DNA from: JACPLR01 sp041649295
GTDB lineage: Archaea; Nanobdellota; Nanobdellia; Pacearchaeales; GW2011-AR1
NCBI GenBank assembly: GCA_041649295.1
Contig: JBAZNI010000002.1
Span: forward strand, 142,805-206,804
Direction of reading: 5' to 3'
Length of the DNA stretch: 64,000 nucleotides
A model generated the notes under the pieces. That model made no database searches and was not told where the DNA came from. It saw only the letters and a program-made list of their open reading frames with translations. Positions 8,625 through 16,431 of the stretch are shown here, in pieces. A program made the position numbers and the translations under genes. Position 1 is the first letter of the stretch. The number at the start of each line of letters is the position of its first letter.

Positions 8625-9185
8625 ATGATTACGTATAATGATATCTATGAACTGCTTAGGAAAGAAAGGTATTCTGAGCAATTGCAACCAATTGGAAAGA
8701 AATTTATCTCTGATGTTTCATCTTATATATCTGAGAAGAAAAAAATAGCAAATCAGCAGTCAGAGATGTTTTCTGATGAAATTGTTAAGGTAAAAAAACA
8801 GATTGAAAATTCAATGGCTATCTTTAATGAACTTATGCTTCTTCGAAAGAAAAAACTACTTAATCTTGTGTTTGTTGCTTCTGAAACCGGGATAAGCAAG
8901 AGAGATTTTGAAAACATGCTGGATTTTGAAAAAGAAATGTTTGATAAAGTAATAGCCTCTGTTAAAGAATCTGAAAAAGCTATTAATTCCCAGTTTAATT
9001 ATAACGGAGTTTTAGAGTTGTCAAATCTTAAATTAATCCATTTTTTAGAAAATGTTGATGAATTTCTTGGATTAAAAGGAGAGTCTCAGGGCCCATTTAA
9101 TAAAGGGGATATATCTAATGTTGACAGTAAAATTGCAGATATTTTAATTGAAGACAAGAAAGCAGAAATTGTAGTGGAAGATTAA
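8625..9185 (+). CDS. GINS complex subunit, Gins51-like
   Basis: Archaeal GINS binds MCM and Cdc45/GAN in the replicative helicase. The N-terminal helical A domain is recognisable (ITYNDIYELLRKERYSEQLQPI, then ELMLLRKKKLLNLVF). The small C-terminal B domain reads VDEFLGLKGESQGPFNKGDI, then IADILIEDKKAEIVV, which matches the Gins51/Sld5-Psf1 type ending (F-x-G-x-x-G-x-x-x-GPF-x-x-GD). It is 186 residues, normal for the family. It is divergent from ftsY and convergent with hisS. Confidence 0.85.
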   Translation: MITYNDIYELLRKERYSEQLQPIGKKFISDVSSYISEKKKIANQQSEMFSDEIVKVKKQIENSMAIFNELMLLRKKKLLNLVFVASETGISKRDFENMLDFEKEMFDKVIASVKESEKAINSQFNYNGVLELSNLKLIHFLENVDEFLGLKGESQGPFNKGDISNVDSKIADILIEDKKAEIVVED

Positions 9186-9267
9186 GTTTATTAATAATCT
9201 ATGGTTTATAGTGCGGACACATTTTTTATACTTCTTATCACGCAAAAATTTATCTAGCTAGCATAAA

Positions 9268-10443
9268 CTAATAGGCAATACCCTTGCATTGACTTAACTT
9301 ATTTACCAGTTTTCTTTCTACTATCTTCTCTTCTTTCCCTGTTTTCATATCTCTTAAGGTATATTTTTTGCTTTTAACTTCTTTTTCTCCAATAATTACT
9401 GCATATGGAATTTTTTTTGAATTTGCAAATTCCAGTGCTTTGCTGACTTTATTATAAAAAATTGTGCAGGGGATATTATCTTTTCTAAGCCAGTTGGACA
9501 AACTGATTGCTTTTTCGTCCTGATTGATTGAAACAATCAAGCAAGTTTGTTTTTTTTGTTTTAAGTTTGCTAGGGGTTCTATCCTGTCTAATCCAAAAGA
9601 AATTCCTGTTGATTCAATACCCTCAATTAAATAAGTTCCGCCTCCGCAAATTGTTTCTTTGATTTTTTCTGTTTTAACTTCAAAAACAGTTTTAGTATAA
9701 TATGATAACCCCCTTACTAAACTTGGCTGAAAATTAACTTTGATATTATAGTACCTGCAGTATTTTTTCAGCTTTTTTATTTCAGAATAACTTTCATACT
9801 TTTCAAAAAATGCCTCTTTATTTCTTAATATATCTAAAATTTTTTCTGCTTTTAATTTTTTCAGGTTGTTTTTAACTTCGTTCTCTGGCAACTTGTCTAA
9901 TTTATCTATTTCTCTCAATATCTGATTTTTATTTTTTTCAGGCATTTTTTCTTTTTCTAGTATTTCATTAAGCAATTTCCTGCTGTTAATATTGATTATT
10001 GTTTTAATCCCTATTTTTTTAAATATTTCATTTACAACAGCAAGAACTTCTGCTTCGTCTTTAACAGTGCTGCCGATTGTATCTATATCGCATTGGATAA
10101 ACTGCCTGAATCTGTTTCCGGTTACAGGTTCATCTCTGAAAACAGGCCCAATTTGATACCGTTTATATGGGAGTTTTTTTCCTTTTGCAATTCTTTTAAG
10201 CTGAAAAGTAAATTCATATCTTAGTGCTAATTTTCTACTGCCTTTGTCTTCTAATTTAAAAATATCACTTACAGCTTCATCACTAGAATTTTCACCTTTA
10301 ACAAATTCTTCATACTCTACAACAGGTGTTTCTGCTGGTTCAAAATTATACCTTTCAAAAACATCCATTAGAATTTTCATTATTTCTGCTCTTTTAGTTG
10401 CTTCTTCTCCGGTATAATCTTTAAATCCTTTTACTGACTCCAT
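9268..10443 (-). CDS. hisS: Histidyl-tRNA synthetase
   Basis: Class II HisRS, charging tRNA-His. Motif 1 and 2 regions are seen (KGFKDYTGEEATKR; ALRYEFTFQLKRIA; YKRYQIGPVFRDEP; FRQFIQCDIDTIG), plus the histidine-binding YYTKTVFEV and CGGGTYL and motif 3 TGISFGLDRIE. The C-terminal anticodon-binding domain follows (TCLIVSINQDE onward). I chose ATG 10443 (MESVKGFKDY), 391 aa; ATG 10458 is possible. The longer open frame to 10566 runs through the tRNA-His gene and is not real. The synthetase lies 22 bp downstream of its cognate tRNA and is probably co-transcribed with it. Confidence 0.95.
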   Translation of the reverse strand: MESVKGFKDYTGEEATKRAEIMKILMDVFERYNFEPAETPVVEYEEFVKGENSSDEAVSDIFKLEDKGSRKLALRYEFTFQLKRIAKGKKLPYKRYQIGPVFRDEPVTGNRFRQFIQCDIDTIGSTVKDEAEVLAVVNEIFKKIGIKTIININSRKLLNEILEKEKMPEKNKNQILREIDKLDKLPENEVKNNLKKLKAEKILDILRNKEAFFEKYESYSEIKKLKKYCRYYNIKVNFQPSLVRGLSYYTKTVFEVKTEKIKETICGGGTYLIEGIESTGISFGLDRIEPLANLKQKKQTCLIVSINQDEKAISLSNWLRKDNIPCTIFYNKVSKALEFANSKKIPYAVIIGEKEVKSKKYTLRDMKTGKEEKIVERKLVNKLSQCKGIAY

Positions 10444-10465
10444 TTTTACATTCCTCATTTTTAAG

Positions 10466-10538
10466 GGCGGAAGGGGAGAGTCGAACTCCCGTTTCTCGGA
10501 CCACAACCGAACGTCATAGCCGTTAGACCACAACCGCC
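10466..10538 (-). tRNA. tRNA-His (anticodon GTG)
   Basis: Cloverleaf on the minus strand: the anticodon stem TTCGG/CCGAG encloses loop TTGTGGT, anticodon GTG; the T-stem GGGAG/CTCCC has loop TTCGACT. The 5' end has an encoded extra G (G-1) opposite discriminator C73, the identity element of tRNA-His. The acceptor stem GCGGTTG/CTTCCGC has two adjacent T-T mismatches (5:68 and 6:67). No CCA is encoded. hisS follows immediately downstream. Confidence 0.95.
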
Positions 10539-10566
10539 ATTGTAAGTTGCTAATGTTTTTTGGCAT

Positions 10567-11024
10567 TCAATTTCTTGACAGCTAACTTGGCACTTAACCT
10601 CTTGAAATATTAACGGGCATACATTTAATTTAGATAAATTAGATATAAAAACATTACTTAAAATGTTATTTGAAAAATTGCCAGGATTAAAGTTACAACT
10701 AAAAAAAGCCCTACTTTGCACAATGGGCACAACTCCGGATTTTAGTTGAGTCAAATTTCATAAGAATATTATAAATGAGACATTTATAAGGTTTTTGCTC
10801 AGCCCTTATTTGACTATTTCTAATACTTATAGATTAAGAGATGTATAGGCAGAGCTCTGCCATAATCTAATCACTTTTAATTTAATATGGGTTAAAAACT
10901 CATTAGAGGCACTCGGCAAGCCTCCAGAGAGAGCTGAGCCGATTAGTTCAGTTCTCTTAAGATTTTTCTGTATTTCTTAACATTGATATCTGATTTTAAC
11001 TTCTTATCTTCTTTATTTACCATT
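10567..11024. other. 458-bp gap with palindromic, possibly structured segment
   Basis: No convincing coding frame. The segment 10830-10869 can form a stem: outer TAGATTA/TAATCTA around the perfect 14-bp palindrome GGCAGAGCTCTGCC (10848-10861). Just beyond, 10905-10945 is G+C-rich for this genome and can fold as GAGGC/GCCTC and TCGGC/GCCGA. This may be a small structured RNA or a decayed mobile element; the sequence alone does not decide. Confidence 0.4.
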
Positions 11025-11450
11025 TTAAATTTTTATGCTCTTCATATTTAACTTTATCATACCATTTAAACCTTGACTTCTTCTTTTTCTTTTCTTCGTT
11101 TTATCTTTCAGTTTATTTTCGACTACTCTTCCATGTATTACTCTACCTAACACATCTCGTTTAACCTTTCTTTTAAATTTATCATGAATATCCGCATGAT
11201 GATTTGGGCATAATATTTTTAGATTAGATATGCGATTATCATCATTTTTCATATTTAAATGGTGAACTTGTAAATGCTTATTATGATTGCAACCTTTCCA
11301 CTCACATTTATTCTTTGCTCTTTCCATAAGTTGACGCCTTTTCTTAGCAGAAACAGGTTCCCTAACGTGACCCCCAATCATTCTTATTGTATCTCGCTTC
11401 CTAGGTATAACCTTTTTTAAATTACCAATTTCAAATAAACTTTTTGGCAT
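11025..11450 (-). CDS. HNH endonuclease domain protein
   Basis: 141 residues. The HNH motif runs CEWKGC...LQVHHLNMKNDDNRISNL...LCPNHHADIH: two CxxC/CxxxC-type zinc pairs, the His-His general base and the Asn and His of the beta-beta-alpha metal fold. Both tails are strongly basic (KKRKRRSQ), good for nucleic acid binding. There is no partner gene that would define it as restriction enzyme, intron or mobile nuclease. Free-standing HNH genes are common in small archaeal genomes. Confidence 0.85.
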   Translation of the reverse strand: MPKSLFEIGNLKKVIPRKRDTIRMIGGHVREPVSAKKRRQLMERAKNKCEWKGCNHNKHLQVHHLNMKNDDNRISNLKILCPNHHADIHDKFKRKVKRDVLGRVIHGRVVENKLKDKTKKRKRRSQGLNGMIKLNMKSIKI

Positions 11451-11484
11451 ATAAAATACAAGAATTCAAACGATTTAAAGGTTA

Positions 11485-12096
11485 CTAAATTGGAGTAATT
11501 CCTGCATCAATTAACTCTTGTGCTCTATTTTCGCAAGAAGCAGAAACTACTGAGAAATTTTTATATGTATCTATTAAATACGACCCAGTTTTTGGTTTTT
11601 CCCAAGTATCTTCATCTGTTGGAGCTAAAACAAGACTAATATCATATAGTTTTCCGTTCCAACCGAGAATAACCCCTGCGTCATCTTCAATTTGCTCTTG
11701 CCAACTATAAGTTGAAGGGAAGCAATAGTAATAATTAACATTTTGATTTTGTTGATTTCCTAGAGTACAATCATAGTAAAGTGAAGTCATTTCTATTTTC
11801 TGCTCATCTAGCCATGTATCAGCTATTTCAAATGTTTCCCATCCAGAATTCTCAGGATATGTTGAATAAATACGAACTTTCACTTTATCAGGAATAACTC
11901 CACTAGGACACTCATTTGGAAATGTTTTTCCTGAAGGCAACTTATCTATATCCTCTTTAATATTGCCTCCAATATTTCCTAAATTATATTTAAATAATTG
12001 AAAACTTCCAGGATAGACAAGAAAAGTAACAATTAAACTACCTGCCACAAAGATAGCTAACCATAATAAAATATCTTTAAAATCATAATGACTCAT
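11485..12096 (-). CDS. Membrane-anchored protein of unknown function
   Basis: 203 residues with one N-terminal transmembrane segment (about 9-30, LLWLAIFVAGSLIVTFLVY). The rest is predicted extracytoplasmic, with several cysteines that could pair (NECPSG, YDCTLG, YYYCFPS, ASCENR) and many aromatic residues. I do not recognise a family. It stands alone between the HNH gene and tRNA-Thr. Confidence 0.65.
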   Translation of the reverse strand: MSHYDFKDILLWLAIFVAGSLIVTFLVYPGSFQLFKYNLGNIGGNIKEDIDKLPSGKTFPNECPSGVIPDKVKVRIYSTYPENSGWETFEIADTWLDEQKIEMTSLYYDCTLGNQQNQNVNYYYCFPSTYSWQEQIEDDAGVILGWNGKLYDISLVLAPTDEDTWEKPKTGSYLIDTYKNFSVVSASCENRAQELIDAGITPI

Positions 12097-12159
12097 AAAA
12101 AGACTAAGAACTCAAAGGTTTTAAGGTTTTCTAAAACTGAGTTTTTGCTAAAAAGCCCA

Positions 12160-12231
12160 AGCCTCCAGAGGGGATTGAACCCTCAACCTACAGTTTACAA
12201 AACTGCCGCTCTACCATTGAGCTATGGAGGC
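12160..12231 (-). tRNA. tRNA-Thr (anticodon TGT)
   Basis: Complete cloverleaf on the minus strand: acceptor GCCTCCA/TGGAGGC, D-stem GCTC/GAGC with GG in the loop, anticodon stem GCAGT/ACTGT with loop TTTGTAA (TGT), T-stem GAGGG/CCCTC with TTCAATC. Discriminator T. No intron, no encoded CCA. Confidence 0.97.
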
Positions 12232-12281
12232 TTAAGAAAAGGAAATGTTAATAGTTTAAAAACCTTATTAGAATTAATTTT

Positions 12282-12773
12282 TTAGAAAACATGCTCTTCG
12301 ATACTTAATTTATAATCGTGGATTTCATCTATAGAAAACCACAAGGCTAATTCTCTTTTAGCATCTTCTTTGTTTTCAGAAGCATGAATTAGATTTGCAA
12401 GTGCTTTTTTAAGGTCTTTTGCATGGAGTTTAGAAGCGTGACAGAAATCTCCTCTTATTGTCCCTATATCTGCTTCTCCAGGATAGGTATTTCCCACTAT
12501 TTTTCTTACCATTGCAATTGCATTACTTCCTTGTATAACCATTGCAATTACCGGGCCAGAAGTTATATAGTTTAAAAGATATTCTCTGACATGCTTTCCA
12601 TGCTTTTCTGCAATTGATTCCTGATAATGTTTTTCTGCCTGACTTTTAGTTGGGTTGGTCATTTTCATGCCAACAATTTTTAGCCCTCTTTGTTCAAATC
12701 TTTTAATTATTTCACCAATAAGCCCTCTTTGGACTCCATCAGGTTTTATAAGAATTAGTGTTTGTTCAATCAT
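12282..12773 (-). CDS. ndk: Nucleoside diphosphate kinase
   Basis: Transfers the gamma phosphate of ATP to NDPs through a phospho-histidine. Signature segments: TLILIKPDGVQRGLIGEII, the Kpn-loop region, GTIRGDFCH and the C-terminal NLIHASE containing the catalytic His. I start at ATG 12773 (MIEQTLILIKPDG), right after the stop of the upstream gene. The longer frame would begin with TTG inside that gene. Last gene of a cluster with eL42, eS1 and an unknown protein. Confidence 0.95.
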   Translation of the reverse strand: MIEQTLILIKPDGVQRGLIGEIIKRFEQRGLKIVGMKMTNPTKSQAEKHYQESIAEKHGKHVREYLLNYITSGPVIAMVIQGSNAIAMVRKIVGNTYPGEADIGTIRGDFCHASKLHAKDLKKALANLIHASENKEDAKRELALWFSIDEIHDYKLSIEEHVF

Positions 12774-12774
12774 T

Positions 12775-13128
12775 TTATTTTCCAAGCATTTTATCTACTT
12801 TTCCTTCATCCCAAATATTACCATGGAGCGTTATCTCTCCTTCACTACTTATAGAACCATCTGCTCTCACTTGCAACATTCTAGTAGTCCATGGAAATAT
12901 TTCTGAAGCAGAATAATAATTATCAATACCAACAGGTTTACTAATTGGATGGTAAGGTGTAGCATAACCGATAATTACCTTTCTAGTAAAATCACATTTT
13001 CCAAGATAATTTATTTGAATTTGGCTTACTCCTTCTTCAGTTTCAAGAATAATTGGTTTGTCATATCCTAAGCCAGTTAGGTCTTCCCAATTTCTCACTC
13101 GTTTAGGTTTTTCTCTAGCTACTAACAT
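12775..13128 (-). CDS. Conserved-looking hypothetical protein in ribosomal cluster
   Basis: About 117 residues from ATG 13128 (a longer start at 13161 would overlap the eS1 gene by 47 bp instead of 14). It begins MLVAREKPKRVRNWEDLTG and ends GKVDKMLGK. No signal peptide, no membrane helix and no motif I know. It is wedged between rps3ae (overlap) and ndk (1-bp gap to its ATG), so it is co-transcribed and translationally coupled with translation and nucleotide genes. Confidence 0.6.
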   Translation of the reverse strand: MLVAREKPKRVRNWEDLTGLGYDKPIILETEEGVSQIQINYLGKCDFTRKVIIGYATPYHPISKPVGIDNYYSASEIFPWTTRMLQVRADGSISSEGEITLHGNIWDEGKVDKMLGK

Positions 13129-13744
13129 TTTCTTTTTCTTTAGATTTAGATTCTTCAGCAACTTCTGTTTTTTTAGCTCTTTCTAATTCATAAAGTTCAT
13201 GCTCTTTTAAATCTTCAATTCCAAGATGTTTTATTTCACAAATATTCAAAGGATATAATTTTCTAAGTTTTCCATTTAAATCCTTTTGAATCTGGTTGTT
13301 TATAACATCTTTTACAAGGGATTCAAATTCTTTTTCTTTAATGTAATTCCCTAAAAATTCTTTAGCTGATTTTTTCAAACTGGTTAAAACAGCTCTTGAA
13401 ACTGGTTTTTTGGTTGTTATAAGGTATTTTATTCTTATCCTATGATCAGAACATGGAGCTAAAAATGAATCTTCTGCATAATCAGTCCTTTTTCTCATTA
13501 GTCTTCTTATGTAGAATTCCTGCAAGGTTATTTTTTTCGGATTAGCTGAAGCTGTTTTTTCATCAGCAGTTATTTTTAAACTTAATTCAAGGGCCTTCCC
13601 TCTTAATATACTTGATAAATCAAATTTTATATATTTTCCATTTAATTCTTCAAGAGTTCCACTGTATACTTCCAATTCTTTTTTTATTATAGGTATTTCA
13701 ACATCAAAAAATTTCTTTTTAATTAATTTTTTTGTTTTTGCCAT
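13115..13744 (-). CDS. rps3ae: Small-subunit ribosomal protein eS1 (S3Ae)
   Basis: Structural protein of the archaeal/eukaryotic small subunit, near the mRNA exit. Recognisable segments: KKKFFDVEIPIIKKELEVY, GKYIKFDLSSILRGKALELSLKI, RRLMRKRTDYAEDSF, RIRIKYLITTKKPVSRAVL and LYPLNICEIKHLGIEDL. 209 residues with a charged Lys/Glu tail. The 64-bp spacer upstream contains the element shared with two tRNA introns (13745-13790). Confidence 0.95.
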   Translation of the reverse strand: MAKTKKLIKKKFFDVEIPIIKKELEVYSGTLEELNGKYIKFDLSSILRGKALELSLKITADEKTASANPKKITLQEFYIRRLMRKRTDYAEDSFLAPCSDHRIRIKYLITTKKPVSRAVLTSLKKSAKEFLGNYIKEKEFESLVKDVINNQIQKDLNGKLRKLYPLNICEIKHLGIEDLKEHELYELERAKKTEVAEESKSKEKENVSS

Positions 13745-13746
13745 TT

Positions 13747-13790
13747 GAAGACAACCTACGGTTTTCTCTCACACACTTTCCCTTTATTTA
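13747..13790. repeat. Third copy of the element found in two tRNA introns
   Basis: On the plus strand this spacer reads AACCTACGGTTTTC followed by TCTCACACAC and TTTCCCTTTA. The same order occurs in the tRNA-Leu intron (minus strand) and the tRNA-Arg intron (plus strand). Here no tRNA flanks it. On the eS1 coding strand it is antisense and would form the 5' leader of rps3ae. See findings. Confidence 0.6.
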
Positions 13791-13808
13791 GATTTTTGTT
13801 TTCCATTT

Positions 13809-14117
13809 TTATTCCATAATTACTTTGCTTGCTCTTTTTCCTTTTTTAGCCTGATGTGATTTTTTGCATTCCTGGCAGGTGTAAACAAAAACATGTTTCT
13901 TTGTATTTTTTGTTTTTCTTTTCCATTTGTTAATTGCAGGCTTGCTGCCTCTGCCTTTGTTTCCTAATCCGGGAATTGCCCCTCTTAGTTTCATTCTTGT
14001 TAGCGAACCCCTTGTAAGAGTTCCCCTCTTAGTTCCTGTTGAGGTTAATTTTATCTTATGCTGAGTTTTCTTATTGCAAAAAGGGCAAAACCTGTTTGTT
14101 GTCTTTGGCTTTTTCAT
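13809..14117 (-). CDS. rpl44e: Large-subunit ribosomal protein eL42 (L44e)
   Basis: 102 residues. Starts MKKPKTTNRFCPFCNKKTQHK, with CxxC and a later CQECKK forming the zinc ribbon. The conserved central GTKRGTLTRGSLTR and basic tail are typical. It sits at the ribosomal E site. In many archaea it precedes rps27e; here eS1 follows and no S27e is seen. Confidence 0.95.
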   Translation of the reverse strand: MKKPKTTNRFCPFCNKKTQHKIKLTSTGTKRGTLTRGSLTRMKLRGAIPGLGNKGRGSKPAINKWKRKTKNTKKHVFVYTCQECKKSHQAKKGKRASKVIME

Positions 14118-14205
14118 ATTAAATTTTGATTAGTTATTTATCAATTTGTATCTGAAATAAGGTTTTTAAACGTTATTATTCGCTTTATTATTCTTTATAG
14201 ATAGA

Positions 14206-14277
14206 TGGCCCTGCCCGGACTCGAACCGGGGTTATATCCACGTCAAGGATATGTCTTAACCCCTGGACCACAAGGCC
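14206..14277 (-). tRNA. tRNA-Val (anticodon GAC)
   Basis: Minus-strand cloverleaf: acceptor GGCCTTG/CAGGGCC, anticodon stem TATCC/GGATA with loop TTGACGT (GAC), T-stem CCCGG/CCGGG with TTCGAGT, discriminator A. No intron. Confidence 0.96.
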
Positions 14278-14411
14278 ATTTTATAATTTAAATTTGAAGG
14301 TATATAATGCTAACTATTTAAATTTTTAATTTTATTTTACTTAGTAACTTAGTAATTTATTTAGTTAATAAGAAACATTTAAATATCAGGTTTTTTTATT
14401 TTCCTTGAGAG

Positions 14412-14552
14412 ATGATGAAAAAATACTTGCTACTTATTGAAGATGAGAAACTTTGGGAGAAATTTAAGCTGACTATACAAAAGGATATTAATAGTGAAAT
14501 TATGAATTTAATTAAAAGCAGGGTGTTAAAAGAGAGGAAAAATGCTGAATAA
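14412..14552 (+). CDS. Small ribbon-helix-helix-like protein (46 aa)
   Basis: Short frame ATGATGAAAAAA...GCTGAATAA, MMKKYLLLIEDEKLWEKF and onward. The segment LWEKFKLTIQKDINSEIMNL followed by IKSRVLKERK resembles Arc/CopG-type ribbon-helix-helix proteins (short strand, then two helices). It overlaps the start of the next gene by 11 bp, so the two are translationally coupled. It may regulate the surface-protein operon that follows. A TTTAAATA box lies about 35 bp upstream. Confidence 0.6.
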   Translation: MMKKYLLLIEDEKLWEKFKLTIQKDINSEIMNLIKSRVLKERKNAE

Positions 14553-16431
14553 AAAGGGAGAGTTTGATAAAAAGGGGCAAGTTACTATATTTATTATTAT
14601 GGCAGTTGTAGTTGTTGCACTTATAGTTGGTTTTTTTGTTTTTAGAGATAGTATTTTTCCAGTAGATAATAAATCTGGATTTGCAGAAGTTTATAGCTTT
14701 TTTGATTCATGCATAGAGCAAAAAACAAGGCAGGGGTTGTCGATATCAGGTTATCAGGCAGGATATATAGAACTCCCTGAATTTAAGCCTGGAAGCGAGT
14801 ATGCACCATTTTCTTCGCAACTAGATTTTGTTGGAAGTGGTGTGCCTTACTGGTTTTATCTTTCAAGTAACGGGGTTGTAAAAGAACAGGTTCCTTCTAT
14901 GTCGCAGATTGAATCTCAGTTAGAAAATTATCTTAGTAATAAATTAAAAGAATGCGATTTTTCAGATTTTAATAAAAGAGGAATTTTTGTTGAAGTTTCT
15001 GAAATGAATCCTAGTGTAAGAGTTAAAGATACAGAAGTTGCTGTTTCCATTACTGGGAATTTAGTTGTTTCAGATAATGAGACAAGCTCAGTTAGAAAAC
15101 ACCATAGTGTAAATGTAAAAAGCAAGTTTGGCAAGTTTTATAATTTAGCAAGAGAAATTTATTCTAAAGAAACAAGCGAGGCGTTTTTAGAAAATTATGC
15201 AAGAGATGTTATGTATAATTATGCTCCTGTTACAGGTACAGAGATTTCATGCTCGCCTTTGATGTGGAATCCGCAAGAGGTTACAGAAGATATAATAAAT
15301 GGGCTGTCTGCAAATATCGGAGCTTTGAAATTAGATGGAAGTTATTATGATTTGAAAAATAAAGAGAATAAATATTTTGTAGTTGATATTAAAACTGATG
15401 ATAGTGTTTCATTTATGTATAATCCTGACTGGCCAACTAAAATTGAAGTATGGCCTGTTGAATCTGGAACAATGATTGCAGAGCCTGTTGGACTAGAACA
15501 AGGTATGGGGATACTGGGATTTTGTTATGTGCCTTATCATTTTGTTTATGACATTTATTTTCCCACCTTAATTCAGATATACGATGATGATGAAATTTTC
15601 CAATTTCCTGTTGCAGTTCTTATTGATAAGAGTAAGCCAAGAAATGAGTTGTCTTTAGGTGAAATTAGTGAAATAGAAGGAACAATAGATGAAATCTGCA
15701 ATTATAAGGAAAGTAAAATAGATGTTTATACTTATGACGCAGAAATTAATCCTGTTGAAGCATCTATTGATTTCCAGTGCCTGAATCAGAAATGTTATAT
15801 TGGAAAAACACAAGTTGCAAATGGCGGAATTTTATCAACAGACTTCCCGCAGTGCGTTAATGCAAAAATTATTGCAAGAGCTGATGGGTATTTAACAAGT
15901 GAAAGGATATTCTCAACTAATTTGCCCGGACAGGTTGATTTGTTAATGGACAAGCTGTATGAATTAACATTAGATGTTGAAATTGGAGGAAGAGAAGCAG
16001 GGGATAATTTGGTAGTTGTTAATTTCCAGAGCACTTCAAATACATTTAGTGTTATTTATCCGGATCAAAATAAGGTTAAATTAGCTGAAGGAGATTATAA
16101 TATTAGTGTTCAGGTGTTTGGAAAATCTTCGTTATTTATTCCTGAAAGTTCAACAAGGCAATGTGTAGAAGTTCCTGCTCCAGGTTTGTTGTCTGGAATT
16201 TTTGGAAGAACTACAGAAAATTGCTTTGACATTACTCTTCCAAGCCAGAATATTGATAATGCTCTTGTTGCAGGCGGAAGATTAAATGAGTATATACTTG
16301 AATCTGAACTAAAAGGAAAAACAAGGGCTGAGATTAATGTGCCTGCACTTCCAACTCCAAATAGTTTAGAGCAGTTGCAGAAAAATTATGAACTAGTTAA
16401 TACAAATAGTTTAGGATGGAATATTAAATGA
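14542..16431 (+). CDS. Pilin-like anchored surface protein (629 aa)
   Basis: The N-terminus KKGEFDKKGQVTIFIIMAVVVVALIVGFFVF has a class III (type IV pilin-like) signal: charged residues, then G-Q-V-T and an uninterrupted hydrophobic helix. An archaeal prepilin peptidase would cut before Gln. The remainder is extracytoplasmic, with beta-rich segments and scattered cysteines. Residues 370-520 resemble carboxypeptidase-regulatory/Ig-like domains (NAKIIARADGY). The gene ends inside the start of the 1908-residue protein gene (4-bp ATGA overlap). The two proteins are probably made in fixed ratio and act together on the cell surface. Confidence 0.75.
   Translation: MLNKKGEFDKKGQVTIFIIMAVVVVALIVGFFVFRDSIFPVDNKSGFAEVYSFFDSCIEQKTRQGLSISGYQAGYIELPEFKPGSEYAPFSSQLDFVGSGVPYWFYLSSNGVVKEQVPSMSQIESQLENYLSNKLKECDFSDFNKRGIFVEVSEMNPSVRVKDTEVAVSITGNLVVSDNETSSVRKHHSVNVKSKFGKFYNLAREIYSKETSEAFLENYARDVMYNYAPVTGTEISCSPLMWNPQEVTEDIINGLSANIGALKLDGSYYDLKNKENKYFVVDIKTDDSVSFMYNPDWPTKIEVWPVESGTMIAEPVGLEQGMGILGFCYVPYHFVYDIYFPTLIQIYDDDEIFQFPVAVLIDKSKPRNELSLGEISEIEGTIDEICNYKESKIDVYTYDAEINPVEASIDFQCLNQKCYIGKTQVANGGILSTDFPQCVNAKIIARADGYLTSERIFSTNLPGQVDLLMDKLYELTLDVEIGGREAGDNLVVVNFQSTSNTFSVIYPDQNKVKLAEGDYNISVQVFGKSSLFIPESSTRQCVEVPAPGLLSGIFGRTTENCFDITLPSQNIDNALVAGGRLNEYILESELKGKTRAEINVPALPTPNSLEQLQKNYELVNTNSLGWNIK

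Noticed and set aside
10444..10566. N-terminal extension of hisS
   Set aside because: The extension is the tRNA-His sequence read as protein; HisRS homology begins at MESVKGFKDY.
10461..10754. Open frame of 97 codons on the minus strand
   Set aside because: It runs through the tRNA-His gene and has no protein-like pattern; a shadow of the tRNA and gap.
12088..12285. 65-codon plus-strand frame
   Set aside because: It is antisense to tRNA-Thr and has no protein-like pattern.
13747..13790. A hidden intron-containing tRNA before rps3ae
   Set aside because: No acceptor, D or T arms flank the element on either strand.
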